The notes: generated by a model from the sequence alone, not told the origin. Positions 1 to 8,311 are shown, counted from the first letter of the stretch. The stretch: 64,000 bases of DNA from Tessaracoccus defluvii (GCF_014489575.1 NZ_CP060789.1:3224001-3288000), one strand, 5' to 3'. A program made the numbers and translations.

Positions 1-2
1 CC

Positions 3-956
3 TGCGCCTCGACGGTGGCCTCGTCGGGCCGCTGCCCCGGCTGCGGCTTCGACATCCCCGTCGAGTGGCTGACGTCGCTGCAACTGTCGATCGCCGTCAC
101 CGGGGCCCGCACCGCGGGCAAGTCGGTGCTGATCGGCGTGATGATGGACCAGTTCGAGTACTTCCTCGGCGAGCGCCATCAGAGCTTCCTGACGCCGCTG
201 GGGTCGACGAAGGAACGGTTCGACCAGAAGTACCGGACCCCGCTGTACGAGCAGCGGAACCTGCTGCGGCCGACGCCGCCCGCGCAGCAGGAGGCCCTCG
301 AGCCTCTGCTCTGGGCGTTCGAGTACGGCGGTCAGCAGGTCTGCCTGTCGATCATGGACGCCGCGGGCGAGGACTTCGAGTCGCTCGCCGCCACCGACAC
401 GCGGTTCCGGTACCTGGGTTTCGCCGACCTGATCGTCGCGCTGATCGACCCGCTGAAGGTGCCCGGCGTCAGCGCCGTGTTGGAGGGCGTCGTCACGGTG
501 CCGCGCGGCTCGGGCCATGACATCGACGTGCTGCGGGCGGTGCTCGCGGCCAGGAACGCGCACCGGCAGCAGGGCGGCCCGGACCAGGTGCTCGGGATCG
601 TCCTCAGCAAGTTCGATGTGCTGCAGCGGATGCGGAACCTGTCGGCGTCACCGTGGCAGTCGATCATGAACCGGCCCGGCTCCACGCTGCAGCGGGATCC
701 CTCCATGGTGAGCGCGTTCGACAACAGGGAGGACGCGGAACTGCTCCAGCACGAGCTGACTGGGCTCCTCGAACAGCTCGGCGCGCAGCTGGTGCTGTCT
801 GCCGCGCAGGAGGCGCAGATCCCTTACCGTCTGTTCGCGACCTCCGCGCTCGGGGCGGAGCCGAATGCGTCGACCATCGGTCGGGGCGGGATCATCCCGT
901 TCCGGGTGCTCGACGTGCTGCAGGCGGCACTGTCACGGAAGATCGGGGGCCGGTGA
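3..956 (+). CDS. P-loop GTPase-like protein with zinc ribbon (5' end outside window)
   Basis: The reading frame is open to the window edge, so the N-terminus is missing. The visible part begins with a cysteine cluster ending in CPGCG (probably half of a zinc ribbon). A hydrophobic strand follows, then the Walker A loop GARTAGKS, a Walker B/G3-like segment IMDAAGED and a G4-like LSKFD. This order fits a TRAFAC-type GTPase, and the family most like it in my knowledge is the double-GTPase group found in bacterial conflict and stress gene neighbourhoods. The stop TGA overlaps the ATG of the next gene (TGATG), so the two are translationally coupled. The role is probably regulatory or scaffold-like. 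The GTPase fold is fairly secure; the subfamily is inference. Confidence 0.7.
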   Translation, partial: CASTVASSGRCPGCGFDIPVEWLTSLQLSIAVTGARTAGKSVLIGVMMDQFEYFLGERHQSFLTPLGSTKERFDQKYRTPLYEQRNLLRPTPPAQQEALEPLLWAFEYGGQQVCLSIMDAAGEDFESLAATDTRFRYLGFADLIVALIDPLKVPGVSAVLEGVVTVPRGSGHDIDVLRAVLAARNAHRQQGGPDQVLGIVLSKFDVLQRMRNLSASPWQSIMNRPGSTLQRDPSMVSAFDNREDAELLQHELTGLLEQLGAQLVLSAAQEAQIPYRLFATSALGAEPNASTIGRGGIIPFRVLDVLQAALSRKIGGR

Positions 957-1525
957 TGGCGCAGCGTCTACTCCAGGGGGCTGCCGTCCCGATGGTCACC
1001 GCTGACGGCGTGCGCGTGCGTCGCCTCCTCCTGGGGGCGAACTGGGCGAGCAGCAGCGTCGACGTCGACATGTGCGCGCTGCTGCTGCGCCAGGACGGCG
1101 GCGGGTTCCGCGCCGTCGACGAGAACGGCTTCCTGTTCCGGAGGCGGCGCACGACACCGGAGCGCTCCGCGTTCCTCACGTTCCAGCCGCCCGGCCACTC
1201 CGAGGGGCCGGACCGCGCCCAGATCATCCTGGACTTCGATGCCCTGAGCCCGGAGGTGACGCGGATCGTCGTCGCGATGTCCGCGCTGCGGCGCGAGGGG
1301 ACGCTGGCGGAGATGGGGTCGCTGCAGACCAGGGCGATGGACCTGGCCACCGGCGAGACGATGTACGTCTACAAACACCAGTCGATGGCGTCGCTCGCGG
1401 TGCAGTGCCTGCAGTTGTGGACCCTCAAGCGGGAGGGCACGACGTGGGAGGGCCGGTTGGTGGCGACGGAATACCCGGGTGGTCCGCCGGCGCTGGTGCG
1501 TGACTTCGGGGCCCGCGCTACCTGA
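956..1525 (+). CDS. TerD-like stress-domain protein
   Basis: This is a 189-aa protein whose ATG overlaps the stop codon of the GTPase gene. The N-terminal half contains LLLGANWASSSVDVDMCALLL, which resembles the calcium-binding TerD core (vgLgW followed by DlDasa/sall). The second half includes a strand-rich stretch, ILDFDALSPEVTRIVVAMSA, typical of that fold. TerD proteins belong to tellurite and general stress systems and often neighbour unusual GTPases, so the coupled arrangement supports a joint role. The acidic motif is less complete than in canonical TerD (DVDMCALL rather than DLDASAFLL), so calcium binding is uncertain. Its 3' end overlaps the convergent tetR remnant by 8 nt. Confidence 0.65.
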   Translation: MAQRLLQGAAVPMVTADGVRVRRLLLGANWASSSVDVDMCALLLRQDGGGFRAVDENGFLFRRRRTTPERSAFLTFQPPGHSEGPDRAQIILDFDALSPEVTRIVVAMSALRREGTLAEMGSLQTRAMDLATGETMYVYKHQSMASLAVQCLQLWTLKREGTTWEGRLVATEYPGGPPALVRDFGARAT

Positions 1526-1910
1526 TCAGGCGGAGGAACTGCTCGACGTCGGCGGCCATGTCGATCGTCGGGTCCAGCATCCACGCCGACTGCAGGCCGT
1601 CGGCCAGTGCGTGACCCGCCCGCATGATCCAGTCCGGGTCCAGATCGGCGCGGATCTCCCCCGACTCCTGCGCAGCGACGATGGTGTCGCGCGCCTTCGC
1701 CTGCAGGGTGGCCGTGCGGGTGCGGAAGAAATCGTGGGCCGGGTGTTCGGGATCTCCCGCCTCGGCGGCCAGCCTCGCGTACAGGTGCACCAGTCCGGGG
1801 ACCGCCGCGTTGTGCCTGATCACTTCGAGGAACGCCTCGAAGAACTCGGCTTCGGCATGTTCCCGGAGGTCCCTCTCATCGCGGGCCTCGAGAATGGCGA
1901 CGAAGAGCTC
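1518..1910 (-). pseudogene. TetR-family regulator remnant (C-terminal domain only)
   Basis: The minus strand encodes a typical TetR C-terminal dimerisation/ligand domain, beginning ELFVAILEARDERD and ending DVEQFLRLIR. In an intact TetR protein the motif just before this is the end of the helix-turn-helix (a Y-H-F-x-S/N-K-E-E-L-like sequence). Here the match stops at the E of that motif near position 1910, and the upstream sequence is the sense strand of an esterase gene. The DNA-binding domain and promoter are therefore gone. The frame stays open further upstream, but that is only the antisense shadow of the neighbour. It cannot work as a repressor. Confidence 0.75.
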
Positions 1911-2591
1911 CTGTTGGGCATGCCGCAGGCGCAGCACCTGTTCCACAGCGTCTATGCGATGTCCGGGGCCCTGGCCGACGTGACCGCGGAGCGCTCCGAG
2001 GTGTTCGGCCGCACCCTGGCGGCGGCCGCAGGTGTCGAGCCGACGCTCGAGGGATTCTCGAGCGTGCCGGAGGGAAGGCTGCTCGACCTGCAGAAGGCGG
2101 ACGCGGCCAAGGCGCTGCGCTGGGTGCCGCGGGGCCTGCTGCTCGGGAAGCTCGGCGTGCCGAAGGACCGGCACAAGGCGTACCTCGCGGCCAACGCCGA
2201 CGTCGTCGCGCACGGCAAGGCGCGCCTCGCCGGTCGGGTGCTCACCGACCGCATGTTCCGCACCGCGGTGCTGCGGGTGGCGGCCGACCGGGGTGACGCC
2301 CCGACCTGGCTGTACCGGTTCGCCTGGGAGTCCGGGAAGTTCGGGTTCGCCGAGCACTGCCTCGACGTTCCGTTCTTCTTCGACTGCCTCGACGGGCCCG
2401 TCATGGAGCCGCTGGCCGGTCCGAACCCGCCGCAGGCGCTGGCCGACGAAGTGCACGCCGCCGCCGTCGCATTCATCACCGGGGGAGACCCCGGCTGGCC
2501 GCGTCACGACGACCGCGGCATCGTGCGGGTCTTCGCCCGACCGAGCTCGGATATGCCGGACGGCTACGCCTCCGTCCGGGCCCTGTTGTGA
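1908..2591 (+). pseudogene. Type-B carboxylesterase remnant (C-terminal part)
   Basis: From about 1908 the plus strand reads LLGMPQAQHLFHSVYAMSG, the segment that in type-B carboxylesterases (alpha/beta hydrolase fold) directly follows the nucleophile motif GESAGA. The remainder to the stop at 2591 is a normal C-terminal half. The N-terminal half, the catalytic Ser motif and the start are missing, and the homology begins exactly where the antisense TetR homology ends. The simplest history is a divergent tetR-esterase pair with one deletion that removed both 5' halves and the promoter between them. The fragment is non-functional as a hydrolase. Confidence 0.75.
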
Positions 2592-2657
2592 GCGCCGTCC
2601 GTGTTTCCTCTCAACCAGACAGACAGTGACGTCAACCCCAGCAGGAATGGAGCTCCC

Positions 2658-3902
2658 ATGACCGACCCCGCAGCCCTCACCACCGCCGAGCAGGCCGCGC
2701 TCACGAGCGGCGCCGACTTCTGGACGACCAAGGCCATCGAGGACGTCGCCGTCATCCTCGGCCCCGGCATCAACCTGAAGCGGTCGCCGCTGCTCGTACA
2801 ACAAGATCAACGGCGTATACGCCTCGCAGGATCCGTGGCTGCTGACCGAGGTGCTGCGCGACGACTGGGGCTTCGAGGGCCTTGTCGTCTCCGACTGGGG
2901 CGCCGTGGAGGACCGGGTGGCGGCGCTGATCGCCGGACTCGACCTGCAGATGCCGGGCGGGAGCCCGGATCCTGACGCCGAACTCGTCGCCGCCGTCGAG
3001 TCTGGAGCCCTCGCCCCGGCCGTCCTGGAGCGTGCTGCCGGCCGCGTCGTCGACCTGGTCGCGAAGGCGCAGGCGCGCCCCGCCGTCCCGGGACCGCTCG
3101 ACGTCGAGTCGCACCATGCCCTCGCCCGGGAGGCGGCGGGCCGGTCGATCGTGCTGCTGACGAACGACGCCGTCGAGGAGGGGGCGGCGCCGCTGCTGCC
3201 GCTGGCCGCGGACGCGTCGATCGCCGTCATCGGCGAGTTCGCCCGCACGCCCCGGTTCCAGGGCAGCTGGAGCTGCTGGACGCGGTGCTGGCCGTCAACC
3301 CGCGTGTCGTCGTCGTGCTGTCGCACGGGGCCGTCGTGGCGTTGCCGTTCGCGGACCGGGTGCCGGCGATCGTCGAGGCCTGGCTGCTGACCGGCGCCGT
3401 CAACCCGTCGGGTCGGCTCGCCGAGACGATCCCGCTGCGGTTGCAGGACACCCCCGCCTACGGATCGTTCCCGGGCGCCCACGGGCACGTCCGCTACGGG
3501 GAGGGGCTCCTCGTCGGGTACCGCTGGTACGACCAGCGGGAGATGGCGGTCGCCTACCCGTTCGGCCACGGCCTGTCGTGGGACATCCGTGTCGACCGGT
3601 GGGTCGTCGAGCCCGGCGCCTACCGAGTCGAGGTGGCCGCGTCGAGCCGCGACATCCGCGGGGCCGTGTCCGTCGAGCTGGCCGGGGACGAGGTGCGGGT
3701 CCCGCTGTCGGCGTCGTCGTCGATCGGGGAGATCCTCGCCCACCCGGTGGCGGGGCCGATCGTGCGCGCGGCCGTCGGGGTCGTGGACGAGTCGATGATG
3801 AAGATGATGGCTTCGTTCCCGATCGGGCGACTGGCCATGTTCCCGGGCATGGGGGTGAGCAAGGAGCAGGTGGAGCAGCTGATCGCGCTTGACAAGGGGT
3901 GA
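2658..3902 (+). pseudogene. GH3 beta-glucosidase pseudogene with four internal deletions
   Basis: The start is normal (GGAG 8 nt before ATG; MTDPAALTTAEQAALTSG is a good GH3 N-terminus). Homology then jumps four times. Near 2740 KAIE is joined to DVAVILGPG, losing the segment in between. Near 2790-2797 KRSPL is joined, out of frame, to the later YNKINGVYAS segment. Near 3262-3268 EFARTPRFQGS is joined, out of frame, to LELLDAVLAVNPRV. Near 3576-3580 YPFGHGLS is joined to WDIRVDRWVVE, removing the fibronectin-like C-terminal region. The nucleophile motif VVSDWGAV survives. Relatives are roughly 750-800 residues; about 415 codons remain. The enzyme would have hydrolysed beta-glucosides in the cytoplasm. 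Confidence 0.8.
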
Positions 3903-3969
3903 TTTGCTCCCGGTGGTCAATTGCGGGTTGCCCGGGGTGACCCATTCGAACCGCAATAGGATGGGCGGC

Positions 3970-4983
3970 ATGACTGGGCAACTGCTGCTGGTGGGCAACG
4001 ACAAGGGCGGCACGATCGCCGCGTTCTGGCTGGATGGGGACCGGCTGCGCCCCGGCGCTGTCTCCGAGGTCGGCGTCGGCTGCAGCACCTTCGCGATCGA
4101 CGCCGACCACGACCTCGTCTACGTCGCGACCCGCGAGCCGTCCCCGGCGATCGTCACGCACCGTCTCGACCGCGCCTCCGGCGCGCTCACCGAGGTCGGC
4201 CGCCGTCGCATCGACAACCCGCTCGCCTACCTGGCGCTGGCTGGTGACGTCCTGCTCGGCGCCTCGTACCACGGCGGGTGGGGCGCCTCCTGGAAGGTGG
4301 CCGACGGCGTCGTCGGGCCCGACGTGAGCCGCTTCTCCTACCGCAACCTGCACGCCGCCGTCCCCGATCACGCGGGGGGCAACGCGTACTTCCCGTCGCT
4401 GGGCGACGACCTGATCGCGCAGTTCTCCATCGCCCTGGACGGCGAGCTGGTCGAGCTGTCGGAGCCCGTCGTCAAGGAGACCGAGGGCTGCGGGCCGCGG
4501 CACCTGGTCGTGTCGGCGGACGGCCGCAACGCGTACCTGCTCACCGAGTTCACGGGGGCCGCCATCCGCTTCGAACGCAGCGAAGGCGGCCGCCTGACCA
4601 AGGCCGAGTCGGTGCTCGCGCACGACACCACGGCCGACCTGGGGATGAGCAGCTACGGCCTCGACCCCCGCGAGAACCACCTGATCTGGGGCGCCGACCT
4701 TGCGCTCGCGCAGGGGGAGCGGTGGTTGCTGTGCAGCGAGCGGACCGAGTCGACGGTCGCGGCCGTCGAGCTCGACGCCGACGGCCGCCTCACCGACCGG
4801 GTGGTGCTGTCGAAGGTCGAGTCGCAGCCCCGCGGCCTGACGGTGTCACCGGACGGCGAGCGCGTCGTCGTGGTGGGGGAGCGTTCGGGCCATGCGTCGC
4901 TGTTCCGCCTGGCCGACGGCGCACTCGAGCCGCTGGACCGGGTGGAGACGGGGCTGGGGCCGAACTGGGTCCGCTTCGTCTGA
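3970..4983 (+). CDS. Lactonase family protein (beta-propeller, 6-phosphogluconolactonase type)
   Basis: This 337-aa protein has the repeating blades of the cycloisomerase-type lactonase fold. Examples are GCSTFAIDADHDLVYVATRE, GPRHLVVSADGRNAYLLTE and QPRGLTVSPDGERVVVVGE, with the family signature around GCGPRH. It probably opens a sugar lactone such as 6-phosphogluconolactone in the cytoplasm; the exact substrate is not certain. No signal peptide is seen. I chose ATG 3970 over the in-frame ATG 3961 because a TAGGAT hexamer at 3957-3962 leaves a 7-nt gap to 3970, as in other apparently leaderless genes here. It is convergent with the FAD-Rieske gene. Confidence 0.8.
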   Translation: MTGQLLLVGNDKGGTIAAFWLDGDRLRPGAVSEVGVGCSTFAIDADHDLVYVATREPSPAIVTHRLDRASGALTEVGRRRIDNPLAYLALAGDVLLGASYHGGWGASWKVADGVVGPDVSRFSYRNLHAAVPDHAGGNAYFPSLGDDLIAQFSIALDGELVELSEPVVKETEGCGPRHLVVSADGRNAYLLTEFTGAAIRFERSEGGRLTKAESVLAHDTTADLGMSSYGLDPRENHLIWGADLALAQGERWLLCSERTESTVAAVELDADGRLTDRVVLSKVESQPRGLTVSPDGERVVVVGERSGHASLFRLADGALEPLDRVETGLGPNWVRFV

Positions 4984-5005
4984 GCCGGCTCGTCGCCCGC
5001 CGGGC

Positions 5006-6226
5006 CTACGACAGGCGGGGCAGATCCGAGACCGCGGGACCCTCCAGCAACGTGCCGTCAGCGGCGAAGCGGGATCCGTGTAACGGGCAGTCCCATGATC
5101 GCTCAGCGTCGTTCCACCGCAGGACCCCACCCAGGTGAGTGCAGACGCCTGACACCCGGCACGTAGCCCCGTCCACCGTCGAGACAGCCTCGGGGCGACC
5201 CTTCTCCCCACGTCCGACGAGGCCTGCGCCCTCGGCGGGTGCCTCGCCGGGCACCGCGCGGAGTTCGGCCTCCACCCAGTTCTTCGTCATCTCCATGCCG
5301 ACCTCCGCGTTTGCCTTAACCGTGTCGACGGCTCCGGCAAGCCCGCTCCTCCGGTGCCCCAGAGTGTCGGCCCACCGGGTCTGGCCCTCGAGAATCTGCG
5401 AGGAGAGGTTGAGCGCGGCCGCCACGGCGTTGGTCATGCCCCACTTGTTGTAGCCGGTGGCGACATCGATGCGGCCACCGCCGCGCGGCAGCGGGCCCAC
5501 GAACGGCACCCGATCGACGGACCGGTAGTCCTGGGCCGACCAGGCGTGCGTGTGTTCGGCGCCGGAGAAGTGGCGCTCCGTCCAAGCGATCAGGTCTGCG
5601 AGCGCCTGCGACGTCCCATCGGATCGGCCCACCACGCGGTCGAGGATCGGGGTGCCGGTCGCGAGGATGAGCCGTTCGGCGGTCATCCGTCCCCGGGTGG
5701 TCGTGATGGTGACCGGGGACTTGGAGGAGGCGTCGGTGACTCGCGCCTCCTCGATGAGGATCCCGCCGTGGGCGGTGAACTCGGACAGCAGCGCTTCCAG
5801 CGCCTCCAGCGGATGGATCTGGGCCTGGCCCGGCAGCCGGAGAGCGCCCGCGATGGGGAAGGGCAGCTCGCTCTCGGCGGTCCAGGCAGCCTCGTCGAGG
5901 CCGGCAGCGCGGCAGGCGTCCAGCTCGCCCTGGAGTTGGCGGGCGGCTGGTTCGGTCTCGGCGTAGGTCCAGGCATCGCGCGTCTGGTGCGCGACCCCGC
6001 GTTCCTGCAGGAGGGAGACCTTCGCGGTGGTGTGTCCGGTGGTGACGGCGCCGACGCGGCGCGCCTCCAGGACGGCGACCTTCTGGCCTGAACGTGCCAG
6101 GAGCACGGCCGTGGTTAGACCAGTCAAGCCCGCACCGGCCACAACAGTGTCAACGTGTGCGCCTTCGACGAAGTCGTCGTTCGGTGTCGTCGTGAGGGGA
6201 TGAGTGGCGAACCAGATGGATTCCAT
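5006..6226 (-). CDS. FAD-dependent oxidoreductase with C-terminal Rieske domain, probably internally deleted
   Basis: The N-terminus carries a dinucleotide-binding motif (VVAGAGLTGLTTAVLLARSG) and the DAO-family GHTTAKVSLLQ segment. The C-terminus is a Rieske [2Fe-2S] domain with C-T-H and C-P-L-H ligands (VCTHLGGVLRWN; WDCPLHGSRF). Relatives with this architecture are about 500 residues; this one is 406. The shortfall is at one point: RLILATGTPILDR is followed directly by VVGRSDGTSQALADL, so roughly 70 residues of the substrate domain seem to be missing near 5634-5642, in frame. The reading frame is otherwise intact, but activity is doubtful. The start at 6226 (MESIWF) follows a degenerate stretch containing a VOC remnant. 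Substrate unknown. Confidence 0.7.
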   Translation of the reverse strand: MESIWFATHPLTTTPNDDFVEGAHVDTVVAGAGLTGLTTAVLLARSGQKVAVLEARRVGAVTTGHTTAKVSLLQERGVAHQTRDAWTYAETEPAARQLQGELDACRAAGLDEAAWTAESELPFPIAGALRLPGQAQIHPLEALEALLSEFTAHGGILIEEARVTDASSKSPVTITTTRGRMTAERLILATGTPILDRVVGRSDGTSQALADLIAWTERHFSGAEHTHAWSAQDYRSVDRVPFVGPLPRGGGRIDVATGYNKWGMTNAVAAALNLSSQILEGQTRWADTLGHRRSGLAGAVDTVKANAEVGMEMTKNWVEAELRAVPGEAPAEGAGLVGRGEKGRPEAVSTVDGATCRVSGVCTHLGGVLRWNDAERSWDCPLHGSRFAADGTLLEGPAVSDLPRLS

Positions 6227-6285
6227 GTCCCATCCTGTACCCATACGGACCGCGCGGGACTCGTTATGCGGGATGAGGCCGCTGC

Positions 6286-7827
6286 CTATCCACTCGATGC
6301 CGTAGCGGTCCACGCACAGCCGAACGTGGCACCCCAGTTATGTGGCTCCAGCGCTTCGTCTGAGCCGACGGCCACCAGTTTGCGCGACCCGAACGAGGTG
6401 ACGTCGTAGCGGTAGCCGAGCGGGCTCGTCCACACGAGCTGCCCCGGGGTGGGCTGTGCCAGCACCCAGAACCCGGCGGTCTTGGCGCGGTGGACGCGTC
6501 GGGCCAGCGGTGCCAGGTTGCCGATGCGGGTCTGCGCCCGCCGTCCCGGCTGGTAGGCGACGGTGTGATCGAGATCGAGCCCCTCCGACGACCGGTCGGA
6601 GAACGGGAACGGCTCGTGGGGGAAAGCCAGCAGGGCGGCCCGGCGCATCACTGCGGTCGGCACGTAGCCGTCTGCCGGGGCGAACTGCGGGAGGTCGATC
6701 ACGGGCTGGACCCGGACCTTCAGCCCGGGGATCTCGCTGATCAGCTCGCGCAGCAGGGCCTGGGTGATGACCCCGGCGCGCTCCACCCGGGCCACGCCGG
6801 TGCCCGCGCCGACCGCGTCGCTGTGGATGTGGACGGCGACCTGGAGCGTGGGGCGGTGTCGGGCGGGTGAGGGCAGAGCTCTCCCGTCGGACCCGCACGT
6901 GGGTAGGCCGGGAGGCGGAGCTGTGGCGGAGTCTGTGACGCGATCGGGGTGGCCTCCGGCGAACGGCGACACAAGTTCGGGCAGCGGGTGCTGCGGCAGC
7001 GCTCCGGGCGCAGTGAGGCCGACGAGTCCCACCGGGCGATCCTCGACCTGTCGCCGCTCTTCGACCTCCAGCGCAGGCTGGGCGGACGCCTCCAGCAGCG
7101 CGACGGCGTAGTACGGGTCGGTGAGGACGCCCATCGCCTTGGCTCGACGCTGCGCGTGGGTGAGGCCCGGGAACGCCGGCTCGATCAGGTCAGCGAAGAG
7201 GGAGAGCCGGTCGTCGACTAGCCGCGCGTCGATCACGTCCAGCTTCCCGGTGATGTTCATGGCTCCCTCGAAGGCGCCCCATGTCCAGACGCCCCGGTCC
7301 TCGCGTGCCTTGCGTTCCTTCTCGGCGGCCAGTTCGGTGTCGGCCTCGACGATCAGACGGTCGAGCGCGTTGAAGGCCGCCGTCCACCCCCTGCCCTTCT
7401 GCTGCGCCAGCCACGCGGCGGTGACGGCGTCGCTGATGACGGGGTGGAGGTCGCAGCAGCGGGAGGCGGCCTTCAGGGCGCGGGCGGCGTCGATCTCGAG
7501 GCGCTGCACCGCCTCGTACAGGCGTGGGTGGCGGTAGCGGAGGTTCAGCGCGTCGGCGAGGCGCCCGGCGGCCGCGGTGGAGGTGCAGCCGAGGAGCCCG
7601 GCAATCTCGAGGCTCAGGAACTCGGAGACGGTCGGCGTGCCGACGCCGCCCGGGCGGATGCGGCGCTCGACCAGGGCTTCGGTGAGTTCGTCCTCGTCCA
7701 GCCGGTAGGAGGCAGCCAGCTCGACCAGCGCTTCGATGACCTCGGCCTCGCCCCGACGGCGCAGCTGATCGCCGGCGAGCAGCCGGTCCCCGGCTGCCCT
7801 CCCACGTCCAACTGCGATGTCATCCAT
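6286..7827 (-). CDS. DUF222/13E12-type protein with HNH endonuclease domain (copy 1)
   Basis: This 513-aa protein has an N-terminal DUF222 helical region (GVGTPTVSEFLSLEIAGLLG, YRHPRLYEAVQRLEIDAARAL), a proline-rich linker, and a C-terminal HNH nuclease core (GLDLDHTVAY, then NLAPLARRVHRAKT). The family is widespread and multicopy in Actinobacteria; its function is unsettled, and nicking or mobile DNase activity is presumed. It is paralogous to the gene at 41990. The last about 22 residues (LEPHNWGATFG onward) are not family sequence: they are the out-of-frame read-through of a VOC gene remnant at 6288-6353. The start codon is preceded by a GATAGT hexamer 6 nt away and a DnaA-box-like CTATCCACAG 50 bp away. 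Confidence 0.85.
   Translation of the reverse strand: MDDIAVGRGRAAGDRLLAGDQLRRRGEAEVIEALVELAASYRLDEDELTEALVERRIRPGGVGTPTVSEFLSLEIAGLLGCTSTAAAGRLADALNLRYRHPRLYEAVQRLEIDAARALKAASRCCDLHPVISDAVTAAWLAQQKGRGWTAAFNALDRLIVEADTELAAEKERKAREDRGVWTWGAFEGAMNITGKLDVIDARLVDDRLSLFADLIEPAFPGLTHAQRRAKAMGVLTDPYYAVALLEASAQPALEVEERRQVEDRPVGLVGLTAPGALPQHPLPELVSPFAGGHPDRVTDSATAPPPGLPTCGSDGRALPSPARHRPTLQVAVHIHSDAVGAGTGVARVERAGVITQALLRELISEIPGLKVRVQPVIDLPQFAPADGYVPTAVMRRAALLAFPHEPFPFSDRSSEGLDLDHTVAYQPGRRAQTRIGNLAPLARRVHRAKTAGFWVLAQPTPGQLVWTSPLGYRYDVTSFGSRKLVAVGSDEALEPHNWGATFGCAWTATASSG
6288..6353 (-). repeat. 66-bp remnant of a VOC-family gene, direct repeat of 7929-7995
   Basis: The segment aligns to the 3' part of the intact VOC gene at 7929-7995 with about eight differences, one of them a single-base deletion. 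Homology stops sharply at 6288, where the intact gene continues with its last codons. The two copies are in the same orientation and bracket the DUF222/HNH gene. The remnant supplies the aberrant C-terminus of that gene. It looks like a scar left when a second VOC copy was deleted or after an unequal exchange. Confidence 0.8.
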
Positions 7828-7886
7828 ACCCCCACTATCCGCCGCGGGTCTGACACTTTCCCACGCCCAGGAAGATCTGTGGATAG
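7828..7886 (-). promoter_or_regulatory. Promoter of DUF222/HNH copy 1 with DnaA-box-like element
   Basis: On the minus strand, CTATCCACAG (7877-7886) lies exactly 50 bp before the start codon and a GATAGT hexamer followed by GGGGG (7834-7839) lies 6 nt before it. The paralogue at 41990 has TTGTCCACAG and GATAAT at matching positions. No Shine-Dalgarno sequence is present, which suggests a leaderless transcript. The box differs by one base from TTATCCACA, the DnaA-box consensus, and by two from the TTGTCCACA form favoured in Actinobacteria. Confidence 0.5.
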
Positions 7887-7903
7887 CTGTTTCACACAGC
7901 TGT

Positions 7904-8311
7904 TCATGACGCCGGGAAGACGTTGACCATCCACTCGATGCCGTAGCGATCCATGCACAGCCCGAACGTGGCGCCCCAGCTCTGGGGCTCCAGCGGCATG
8001 CCGACGTTGCCGCCGTCGGCGAGCTTGGTGAACCAGCCGGCGAGCTGCGCCTCGTCGGTTCCGCCGAGGCAGATGTAGTTGCGGGTGCCGCCCCAGGTGG
8101 CCTCCGCGCCGGGCATCGCATCCGACGCCATGAGCGTGAAATCAGGGGTGACAAGGGCCGCGTGCATGACGCCGTCGGCGGGCATGTCGGTGATGCCGTA
8201 GGTCTCGAATGTGTCGACGGTGAGGTCGCCGCCGAAGATCGAGTGATAGAACTCCATCGCCTCGCGGGTGTTGCCGGCGAAGTTGAGGTACGGGTTCATG
8301 GTGACGGGCAT
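7904..8311 (-). CDS. VOC-family (PhnB/glyoxalase-like) protein
   Basis: This 135-aa protein starts MNPYLNFAGNTREAMEFYHSIFGG and ends WGATFGLCMDRYGIEWMVNVF, the classic layout of the PhnB/3-demethylubiquinone-like VOC family, which forms paired beta-alpha-beta-beta-beta modules. The true enzymatic role of this subgroup is unknown; members are usually annotated as glyoxalase or bleomycin-resistance-like. The start has a weak upstream purine tract (GGAGGACACC, in minus-strand reading). Its 3' end is duplicated as a remnant at 6288-6353 beyond the HNH gene. Confidence 0.85.
   Translation of the reverse strand: MPVTMNPYLNFAGNTREAMEFYHSIFGGDLTVDTFETYGITDMPADGVMHAALVTPDFTLMASDAMPGAEATWGGTRNYICLGGTDEAQLAGWFTKLADGGNVGMPLEPQSWGATFGLCMDRYGIEWMVNVFPAS

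Noticed and set aside
1518-4088. Very long antisense open frame (856 codons) over the TetR, esterase and GH3 remnants
   Set aside because: Only its last 130 codons are real (TetR C-terminus); the rest is Arg/Pro/Gly-rich shadow of genes on the other strand.
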